Assembly: GCA_964388275.1 (NCBI GenBank)
Contig: CAYLZD010000007.1
Coordinates: 1 to 64,000, forward strand
Source of the DNA: JARYLZ01 sp964388275
GTDB lineage: Bacteria; Bacteroidota; Ignavibacteria; SZUA-365
Length of the DNA: 64,000 bases
Direction of reading: 5' to 3'
In this document: positions 57,521-64,000 of the stretch, piece after piece
Layout of the letters: the number at the start of each line of letters is the position of its first letter
Numbering within the stretch: position 1 is the first letter of the stretch
Translations under genes and position numbers: made by a program
The notes under the pieces: generated by a model
The model's input: the letters and a program-made list of their open reading frames with translations, nothing else
The model's database searches: none
What the model was told of the DNA's origin: nothing

Positions 57521-58825
57521 TTATGTCCAAACGTGCACGGTCGGATTGAAAAGATCGTGGACGTCGTTCTCCTGTTGGCGCTTCAGATCCATAATTTCTT
57601 CTGTCAAGGGCTCGAAACTCTTGAGATATCCTTCGATTACGCGCCTGTTGTGTTCGACCGAAGCGTCGAGCAATCCGAGTTTTTCCTTGGCCCATTCCAG
57701 CAATGTGCGCTGAACGGCGAATTCCCCGAGCGAGGACAAGGGACGGCCGAGCTGTTCGGGATGAAGGCGCAGATGGTCGAGCAGATCCTGGAAATCCAGC
57801 ATTTTCCGAATCTGCTCGAAGGCACGCGCTGCGCTCAGCTGGTTGATTATCGTGTCGCAGGATTTCAGGAACAGTTCTTTCTGATCCTGCAGGCCGACTG
57901 TGGTGTGCATATACCAGAGCTTGCGCACATCGTCCACTGCGCAGTCCGATCGTCCGTGCAGGAAGGCGGCCGCTCTGAGCATGTCGATGCTCTTGGCCAT
58001 CGTGCGAGGCGAGATGTAGAAATCCTTCATTTGAGGGTGGTCGTGGGGGCGTTCCTTCAGCAGTCGGTTGCGCTGCATCTCGTAGTGCCTGAGCACGGAG
58101 TTCGCGGTGAATATGACCTCGGAGGGCACCCCCATGCTGAAATTCGGATCGCGGCCGGTGATGACCATGGATATGCGGCAGAGAATTTCGTACGGGATTT
58201 TCTCAACAGGCGCAGATGGCCTTCCACCGTGCTCCAGATAGGTTCTCGCGATCTTGTACTGCACCGCCGGGGTCTTGGATGGAACGAACAGCGATTTAAA
58301 GATGAAGCGGTCCAGGACGGCTTCGGTAACCTCGCTGACTCTCAGGTAGTTGGTGGCCGCGATCACAGTGTGCACTCGTGCCGGCACTACCTGGACGCCA
58401 AGAATCAGGGCTCGTTCGTTGAGAGTGGTGAGCAGGGCGCGCAAGGTGTAATCGTTTGCGTCGAAAATCTCGTCGATGAAGGCGAACTCCGATTCCACGA
58501 GAGAATCGCGTGTATTGTGAACCAGCCGTCCGGTTTTGAGCTGTTCTATATCCAGACCGCCGAAATATGTGTCCGGCTGTTGTTCCTTGGAGGCCTGGAC
58601 CTGGAAAACATGCGCGCCTACAAACATGGAAAACACCTGCTGGGCGAGCAATGATTTTGCGGCGCCGGTGCGGCTCTGAAGCAGCGCATGCTCGCGCGTC
58701 AGCAAAGCGCAGAAGATCTGGTCGATCGCCTCTGCGCGATTAATGATCCTGCTGTTGACGTGTTGTATGGCGCGCCTGAAAATGTCGATGGACTCGTCGA
58801 AGTTGAATACCGGGCTCTGGGTCAC
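57521..58825 (-). CDS. MoxR/RavA-type AAA+ ATPase with altered P-loop
   Basis: A 434-residue protein. The AAA+ module spans about 10-250: P-loop S51-R-T-G-A-A-K-S58 where GxxGxGKS is expected, Walker B FIDEI with D118-E119, sensor 1 Asn in AATNYLR, and the arginine finger region VLDRFIFK. Like RavA it has Ala before Lys, but the first Gly is Ser. Residues 250-434 are a helical lid and tail. MoxR ATPases with VWA partners act as chaperones or cofactor inserters. The two genes abut and lie just upstream of the ATP synthase cluster on the same strand. Confidence 0.82.
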   Translation of the reverse strand: MTQSPVFNFDESIDIFRRAIQHVNSRIINRAEAIDQIFCALLTREHALLQSRTGAAKSLLAQQVFSMFVGAHVFQVQASKEQQPDTYFGGLDIEQLKTGRLVHNTRDSLVESEFAFIDEIFDANDYTLRALLTTLNERALILGVQVVPARVHTVIAATNYLRVSEVTEAVLDRFIFKSLFVPSKTPAVQYKIARTYLEHGGRPSAPVEKIPYEILCRISMVITGRDPNFSMGVPSEVIFTANSVLRHYEMQRNRLLKERPHDHPQMKDFYISPRTMAKSIDMLRAAAFLHGRSDCAVDDVRKLWYMHTTVGLQDQKELFLKSCDTIINQLSAARAFEQIRKMLDFQDLLDHLRLHPEQLGRPLSSLGEFAVQRTLLEWAKEKLGLLDASVEHNRRVIEGYLKSFEPLTEEIMDLKRQQENDVHDLFNPTVHVWT

Positions 58826-58957
58826 TTGTCTGCCGTCCGTGCTTGTTTACTGGATAGTACCGCTGCGCAAGATCGCGATTTCACGCAAAAGATGGAACGG
58901 AAGCCGGACGCGGCTTCGCCGGGCCCTTCCTCCGCGCCGTTTGCCGGCCGAAACGGA

Positions 58958-58982
58958 AGCGGGCGTCGAATGGACGCCCGCT
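58958..58982 (-). terminator. Possible terminator after the subtilase gene
   Basis: Ten perfect base pairs (AGCGGGCGTC with GACGCCCGCT) have a five-base loop. On the minus strand the stem is followed by TCCGTTTC, short of a good T-run, so termination may be weak. It is 46 bases past the stop of the subtilase gene. Confidence 0.45.
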
Positions 58983-59027
58983 GTTCCGCAATCTAAAGCG
59001 CATTGCGAGTTTAAAGGAAGGCATCCA

Positions 59028-60878
59028 TCACGGTTTGTTGATGGTTTCCGAGGTTTCTTTGTTCGACAAAGGAGCGTATGTGACTCCTGTTCCGCTGAGA
59101 TTCGTAACCGTCATTGTGACGCTCCCCGGAACATTCTTCCCGATGCGCTGAGTAGTAATGACGCATTTGCCGTTGCTGCCCGTCACCGCCGACGCGCTAC
59201 CGCTGACCGCCCCGCTCCAGGACACGTTCACGCTGACTCCCGCCTGCGCGGTGTTGTTCGAGTTGTAAACCGTCACTTCGAGATTTCCGAACCAGCCGGC
59301 CGGATTTGTCGTCGCGAAACCGTACAGGTTCTCCACGAAAACCGTTGCCGACGACGACGCCGTGGTAACGGCATCGGCAATATTGCTGTAAGCCGAATTG
59401 CCGTCGTTATTGTAAGCGCAAACGCGGTAGTAATAGCGGGTCTGCGCCGCCAGGCCGGTTTTCGTAAAGGTTTTTACGCCGGCGCCGACGGTTCCGACCT
59501 GGGACCAGCCTGAAGTTCCGTTATCGGACTGTTCTATCTTGAATCCCAGCTCGTTATTGGAGTTGTCCTGCCAACTCAGACTTATTGAAGATGAATTTAC
59601 TGCAACGGCGACGAGAGCGGAGGGCGCCGACGGAGGAGATGGCGGAGCGGTGACTGTGAGCCGGCTGTATAAAAGCTTGTTGGGCGAACCCGTGCCGATA
59701 TTGCTCAAAACGCCCGTCGTCGCCCCGTTGACTATCGCGGCGGTCACCTGGACGGGTGTCGCGGAGGAATTAGCCTGCATGTATAACGCCGCCACACCGG
59801 CGGCGTGCGGAGAGGCCATTGAGGTTCCGCTCCACGTTTCGTAAGTGTTAGTCCCGGTCATTGTGCTGGAGTAGATGCTCGAACCGGGCGCGAAAATGTC
59901 GAGACAGCTGCCGTAGTTGGAATATGAAGCCCGCGCGTCGGTGCTGGTCATGGCGCCGACAGTGATAGCCGCGGCGGCGCTCGCGGGCGAATAACTGCAG
60001 GCATTTTTCTTGTTATTGCCCGCCGCCACTGTGTAGACGACACCGAAATTATTCACCGAGTTGTTCACCGCGTCGTTTATCGCCTGCGAGTATCCTCCCC
60101 CGAGAGACATGTTGGCGACCGCCGGCTTCGAATGATATGCGCTCACCCAATCGATGCCGGCCGCGACACCCGAAACGGTTCCGGAACCGCCGCAGTCCAG
60201 TACTCTCACCGAATACAGCCAGGCATTCTTCGCCACGCCCACGGTCAACCCGGCCGCCGTTCCGGCCACATGTGTTCCGTGGCCGTCGCAGTCCTGCCAA
60301 TTTCCGGGGTTGCTGTCTACGAAATTGTATCCGCCTTTCACACGAGTGGCGTTGTTGGCGTCCCTGAATTCCTGATGATCGGGTCTGATGCCTGTGTCGA
60401 TTATATAGATGTTCACGCCCGATCCGTCGGTGTCGTAGGTATAAGCATAGTCGCGGGGAAGATTTCTCTGGTCGATTCGATCCAGGCCCCAGCTTGGAGG
60501 ATTGTTCTGCGTGGCAATGGCGGTCATAATGCCGTCGGGCTCCACGTATTCCACGTTCGGATTGCGGCGTATGGCATCGACCGCCCTGGGGGGCAGGGTC
60601 GCCGCGAAACCGCGCAGCGCGTGGCGATAGCGGAAATGCAAAGTCCCTCCATGATCGGCCAGCATTCGGTCGGTCAATTGATCCGGCTGGCCCGTCGATC
60701 TCTTGAATACCACGATGTACCTGTCCGCAAGATCAATTTGCGCTCCGGCCTTTCCCATCGCGTATGTGGGATTTTCGTCCATCGCGCCCGGGGCCACCGG
60801 ATCATCGGGCTGTTCGCCGCAGGACATTAGCAAAAGGCCCGATGCTAACATTGTAATGAAGGCAGGGATTATCCTCAT
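59028..60878 (-). CDS. Lipoprotein S8 (subtilisin/proteinase K-like) serine protease
   Basis: A 616-residue protein with a lipobox MSC (Cys20). An I9 inhibitor-type propeptide is at about 52-120. The catalytic domain (about 128-400) has the complete triad: D161 in YIIDTGI, H200 in GHGTHVAG and S353 in GTSMASPHAAG, plus oxyanion N288. Residues about 417-505 form a fibronectin type III module (PSALVAVAVNSSSISLSWQDNS ... TRYYYRVCAYN), and the last 100 residues an Ig-like domain. It has no T9SS sorting domain, so surface retention should rely on the lipid. It probably digests proteins outside the cell or in the periplasm. Confidence 0.93.
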   Translation of the reverse strand: MRIIPAFITMLASGLLLMSCGEQPDDPVAPGAMDENPTYAMGKAGAQIDLADRYIVVFKRSTGQPDQLTDRMLADHGGTLHFRYRHALRGFAATLPPRAVDAIRRNPNVEYVEPDGIMTAIATQNNPPSWGLDRIDQRNLPRDYAYTYDTDGSGVNIYIIDTGIRPDHQEFRDANNATRVKGGYNFVDSNPGNWQDCDGHGTHVAGTAAGLTVGVAKNAWLYSVRVLDCGGSGTVSGVAAGIDWVSAYHSKPAVANMSLGGGYSQAINDAVNNSVNNFGVVYTVAAGNNKKNACSYSPASAAAAITVGAMTSTDARASYSNYGSCLDIFAPGSSIYSSTMTGTNTYETWSGTSMASPHAAGVAALYMQANSSATPVQVTAAIVNGATTGVLSNIGTGSPNKLLYSRLTVTAPPSPPSAPSALVAVAVNSSSISLSWQDNSNNELGFKIEQSDNGTSGWSQVGTVGAGVKTFTKTGLAAQTRYYYRVCAYNNDGNSAYSNIADAVTTASSSATVFVENLYGFATTNPAGWFGNLEVTVYNSNNTAQAGVSVNVSWSGAVSGSASAVTGSNGKCVITTQRIGKNVPGSVTMTVTNLSGTGVTYAPLSNKETSETINKP

Positions 60879-61046
60879 GGTTCACCTTTCATGTTGATTG
60901 AGATTTGAAGCAACATGCGCGTTTTCTTGATCAATGTCAATATGTGTCTGAAATCGACCGGCTTGCGAGCCGCCCGTTCAGCATCCTCGCGAAGCAGCGA
61001 TTCGCGCGCTATCGGTTCCGGCTTTACGCGGGCCTCGCAAATCGCC

Positions 61047-61694
61047 TCAACGGCGGCCTATGTAATACGATAGTCCCACGGAGAGATATGAAAAACCGTC
61101 TTTCATGTCGCCGGATTCTATATTGTCGAGCATATCGGTCGAAGTCAAATTGCCTCCCAGCATGAAGCGCAGGAACAGCGGTTTCCTCCCTCTGTAGATC
61201 ATTATCTCGACTCCCGTTCCCACGCCATAGGTAAAAACGGTTTCAGTATCGCCTTCCCTTGTGCTTCCTTCATAGGTGAAGGAGGGTTTATGTGTGAAGC
61301 CGCCGAGTCTGACATAGATGAATGGAATTATTTTTCCCTGGCTCGCTATAAGCCGGCCTTCGAAATGCGTCCCGTACCAGCCGGCGAAAGTGCTGCTCTT
61401 TCTCCCGCCATAATCGGATGCCAGAGTCCCGATTCCGCCGAAAATCCCGGCGCCGAAACGCGGATGAAAAAGGTACGTTGCGTCGATGGAACCGTGAAGT
61501 CCGATGCGGTAATTGTTGGACTTTTTCGTCTGGTCGTCGCCCAGGAACGCCAGACCGAAATTGGTCCCCAGGCGCACTGATTTGGCCTTCGGCGCCACGC
61601 CGAACGAGCCGCGCCGCTGTGCCATGCAGTCTTCTGTTCCCGTCAGAGTTCCGATGGCGATTGCCAAGGCGATGATGAATGTTGAGACCTTCAT
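61047..61694 (-). CDS. Small outer-membrane beta-barrel protein
   Basis: A 215-residue protein starting at ATG 61694 with AAGGACAG upstream, and a signal peptide ending TEDCMAQ. The mature part contains about eight alternating beta strands (NFGLAFLGDD, RIGLHGSIDATYLFHPRFGAGIFGGIG, TVFTYGVGTGVEIMI, FSYLSVGLSYYIG), as in eight-stranded OmpA/OmpX-like barrels, and ends YYIGRR. No conserved family could be named. It stands alone between the subtilase and endonuclease III genes. Confidence 0.65.
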   Translation of the reverse strand: MKVSTFIIALAIAIGTLTGTEDCMAQRRGSFGVAPKAKSVRLGTNFGLAFLGDDQTKKSNNYRIGLHGSIDATYLFHPRFGAGIFGGIGTLASDYGGRKSSTFAGWYGTHFEGRLIASQGKIIPFIYVRLGGFTHKPSFTYEGSTREGDTETVFTYGVGTGVEIMIYRGRKPLFLRFMLGGNLTSTDMLDNIESGDMKDGFSYLSVGLSYYIGRR

Positions 61695-61929
61695 ACTGTC
61701 CTTCCGTTGGTCGGTGAATGCGAAACCGCCTGGGTGGAACGATACAATAATGCGACCTTTTTTTCGCATATCAAATAGTATTTGCGCTTCGATTGCAGAT
61801 TTTTCCCTCCATTACATTCTTCGCTTATTCCGAAACGAATACCGGGAAGAAGCATCGCCTATCCGATAATTCCCTCGCAGTCAAAAGAGCCGAGTTGTAG
61901 CAACCAATTCACGAACGCATATTTGCGGC

Positions 61930-62679
61930 ATGAGTAAAAATCAACCAGTCCGCGAAACGCGCGTTGGATCTAAAGCGAGCAGGAAGCGCCGCGCGGTGGC
62001 CGTGCTATACATACTGCGCGGGGAATTCCCGTCCCCCGCCTGCGCCCTGCAACACCGGTCTCCATTCGAATTGCTCGTCGCTACGATACTATCGGCGCAG
62101 TGCACGGACGAGCGGGTCAACAAGGTGACGCCCGCATTATTCAAGGAGTATCCCACTCCGGCGCGGCTTTCAGTCGCAGCAGAAGAGAAACTCATTCAAT
62201 TGATTCACAGCACAGGTTTCTTCCGGACCAAGGCGCGCAACCTCATCGCTTGCGCCCGGGCGATACAGCAGCGCCACGGCGGACGAGTGCCGGACAGTAT
62301 GGAAGAGCTGACCGCGCTTCCCGGCGTAGGCCGCAAGACCGCCAACGTTGTCCTCGGCAACGCATTCGGAATACCCGGCCTCGCCGTGGATACCCACGTC
62401 AAACGGTTATCGAATCTCCTCGAGTTCAGCGTGTCCGATGATCCTGCTGTGATAGAGCAGGACTTGTGCGACCTCATTCCGCAGCAGCACTGGACGGAAG
62501 CGAGTCATCTGCTGATACTGCACGGGCGCAAAACATGCATCGCGCGGCGTCCGAAATGCTCCGTCTGTCCCCTGCTGAACCTTTGTCCGTCCGCCTCGAT
62601 CGATATGCCAGGCGGCGCGGAGACACGCAGGCGGGCCCGCCAAGCGAATCTCAGAAGTGGACACATCCACAGCGCGTGA
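61930..62679 (+). CDS. nth: Endonuclease III
   Basis: A 249-residue DNA glycosylase/AP lyase of base excision repair, removing oxidised pyrimidines. The helix-hairpin-helix LPGVGRKTANVVL contains the catalytic K136; the catalytic Asp is D154 in AVDTHVKRL. The [4Fe-4S] cysteines C203-x6-C210-x2-C213-x5-C219 are complete. A basic N-terminal extension of about 20 residues and a basic C-terminal tail exceed the E. coli length. It is followed by the MFS gene after five bases. Confidence 0.95.
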   Translation: MSKNQPVRETRVGSKASRKRRAVAVLYILRGEFPSPACALQHRSPFELLVATILSAQCTDERVNKVTPALFKEYPTPARLSVAAEEKLIQLIHSTGFFRTKARNLIACARAIQQRHGGRVPDSMEELTALPGVGRKTANVVLGNAFGIPGLAVDTHVKRLSNLLEFSVSDDPAVIEQDLCDLIPQQHWTEASHLLILHGRKTCIARRPKCSVCPLLNLCPSASIDMPGGAETRRRARQANLRSGHIHSA

Positions 62680-62684
62680 ACACG

Positions 62685-64000
62685 ATGAAAACCTCCGACG
62701 ACAAGTCCTCCCCCGTACGCGAGCTGGCCGAGCCGTTCATCAACATCGTAAAGGCGCCGAGGGCGCTCTGGGCGGTCAACCTCACCTACTTCCTCGAGGG
62801 CATCAGCTATTGGGGCATGCTCACTCTGCTCGCTCTGCACTTCAATACCACAGTGTCTTTGAGCGACGCGGAGGCGGGCTGGATAGTCGGAGGGTTCACC
62901 GCCTGCATCACGCTCGCGATGTTTTTCCTGGGTGAATTGGCCGATCGCTGGGGTATCAGAAACGCTCTTCTCATTTCGCTGATATTGATGGCTGTCGGGC
63001 GCTTCGTTCTGACAGCCGCCGGATCGCTCGGCGGAAGCGGAATGTGGTCGCCGGTTTTCATGGCATCGATAGCCGGGCTCCTGGTGATTGTGCTCGGGTA
63101 CGGCATGTTCCAACCTGCCGAGTACTCCGCCGTGCGCAAATTCACCACCGCCAAAACGGCAGCCATGGGCTACGCGATGCTCTATGCCCTGAACAACCTC
63201 GGCGGCTTTCTGCCGGGCATCATCTCGCCGCCGATCAGAAACGCCTACGGAATATCAGGCATATACTGGGTGTACACGGCTTTCTCGGTAATCGGAGTAA
63301 TCGCCCTGCTGCTTCTTCTTTCCAAAAAAGCTCTCGCGAGCGCTCGACACGCGGAGTCCGGAGAACGCGCCGTTGTCGATGAAACGGTCCGCGCCGAGTC
63401 GAAAGCTCCGTTCGAGCTGCGCAGATGGCTGCGCGAGCATCCTCTCCGCGATGTTCGTTTCTCGTTTTTCATTTTCATACTGATACCGGTTCAGACTCTG
63501 TTCGCGCATCAGTGGCTGACTCTTCCGCAGTATGTTGCCCGATCTTTCCCCGGCTGGGTGAGTGAAAACATGGAATTCTTCGTCAATCTGAATCCCATAC
63601 TGATTTTTGTTCTGACGCCGATCATGGCAGCCCTGACGGCGAAACGGAACGTCTATCACATGATGATACTCGGCACATTCATCATGGCCGCGCCGACCTT
63701 TCTTTTGGCCGCGGGACCGAATGTCATCACTCTATTCGTGTACATACTCATACTTTCGGTGGGTGAGGCGATCTGGCAGCCGCGTTTTCTTCAGCTCGCC
63801 GCCGAACTCGCGCCCGAAGGCAAGACCGGACAGTACATGGGCATCGCCCAATTTCCCTGGTTTCTTACAAAAGTTCTCACTGCCACTTACTCCGGCACTA
63901 TGCTGGCCAGCTATTGCCCGGAGAGCGGACCGCAAAAGACCGAGTATCTATGGTTCATATACGGCTGTATCGCGCTGATATCGCCTATCATGCTCGTGGC
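62685..64000 (+). CDS. MFS transporter (partial, runs off the window)
   Basis: The ATG at 62685 opens a frame that continues past the window end; 438 residues are visible. About eleven hydrophobic segments show, with the MFS loop 2-3 signature GELADRWGIRNALL and a central hydrophilic loop (about 215-255: ARHAESGERAVVDETVRAESK) between two halves. The stretch VGEAIWQPRFLQLAAELAPEGKTGQYMGI resembles a part conserved in proton-dependent oligopeptide (POT) transporters, so a peptide or small-solute symporter is possible. Its ATG is five bases after nth. Confidence 0.85.
   Translation, partial: MKTSDDKSSPVRELAEPFINIVKAPRALWAVNLTYFLEGISYWGMLTLLALHFNTTVSLSDAEAGWIVGGFTACITLAMFFLGELADRWGIRNALLISLILMAVGRFVLTAAGSLGGSGMWSPVFMASIAGLLVIVLGYGMFQPAEYSAVRKFTTAKTAAMGYAMLYALNNLGGFLPGIISPPIRNAYGISGIYWVYTAFSVIGVIALLLLLSKKALASARHAESGERAVVDETVRAESKAPFELRRWLREHPLRDVRFSFFIFILIPVQTLFAHQWLTLPQYVARSFPGWVSENMEFFVNLNPILIFVLTPIMAALTAKRNVYHMMILGTFIMAAPTFLLAAGPNVITLFVYILILSVGEAIWQPRFLQLAAELAPEGKTGQYMGIAQFPWFLTKVLTATYSGTMLASYCPESGPQKTEYLWFIYGCIALISPIMLV

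Noticed and set aside
1..64000. CRISPR array, prophage, transposon or integrative element
   Set aside because: No regularly spaced repeats, transposase, integrase, phage or plasmid genes; the only array is the octamer repeat at 18869-18932, which has no spacers.

Overview
The window looks like chromosome of a Gram-negative bacterium of the Bacteroidota/Chlorobiota/Ignavibacteriota (FCB) assemblage. Direct support: three proteins with type IX secretion (T9SS) C-terminal sorting domains; a TonB-dependent receptor followed by a DUF4249-type lipoprotein; two tandem DUF1573 proteins; an ECF sigma factor coupled to a membrane-anchored, barrel-like partner; an ATP synthase a-subunit with a signal-peptide-like N-terminus; and an ATP synthase cluster without atpD/atpC. 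A sigma70-like -35/-10 pair (20971-20999) and fair Shine-Dalgarno sites fit a lineage outside the class Bacteroidia. By eye the DNA is moderately GC-rich. A four-subunit 2-oxoacid:ferredoxin oxidoreductase suggests ferredoxin-based, probably anaerobic or microaerophilic metabolism. I see no tRNA, rRNA, CRISPR array, transposase, integrase or prophage.

Layout. 1-8 kb: end of a possible response regulator, an IscU/NifU-like scaffold, a surface lipoprotein, a lipoprotein glycerophosphodiesterase, an outer-membrane protein, then a DUF4249 lipoprotein/TonB receptor pair and a secreted protein of unknown function. 8-13 kb: a half-size ferritin-like protein, two DUF1573 proteins and a Vor/Kor operon (ferredoxin, alpha, beta, gamma). 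13-21 kb: a GT4 glycosyltransferase, a response regulator whose phospho-acceptor Asp is Gly, a large T9SS-exported putative glycosidase, an octamer tandem repeat and an ECF sigma/partner pair. 21-26.5 kb: a DUF72 gene with a clear promoter and palindrome, then three genes on the minus strand (PhnD-like binding protein, HisKA_2 kinase, REC-PAS-kinase-REC hybrid). 26.8-31.8 kb: mtaB, then cmk-ispH-rpsA.

31.9-48.2 kb is all on the minus strand and tightly packed. In transcription order it holds dsbD, a polyprenyl synthetase, ptsH, ptsI, pgi, a PGI/PMI isomerase, an outer-membrane protein joining a metallopeptidase, a TolB-like propeller and a BamA-like barrel, a PQQ-propeller lipoprotein, a PEGA protein, a PHP phosphoesterase, ribH and a PorZ-like propeller. 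Several junctions are ATGA overlaps. 48.7-50.1 kb: a T9SS cargo protein. 50.2-55.9 kb: atpZ-atpI-atpB-atpE-atpF-atpH-atpA-atpG. 56-58.8 kb: a RavA/ViaA-like AAA+ and VWA pair. 59-64 kb: a lipoprotein subtilase, an outer-membrane barrel, endonuclease III and a truncated MFS transporter.

The parts most worth following up are the envelope block at 31.9-40.3 kb, the three-gene sensory cascade at 22-26.5 kb, the sigma factor/barrel pair, the Asp-to-Gly receiver and the RavA-like ATPase with an altered P-loop. Everything here was read by eye; no database search was run.
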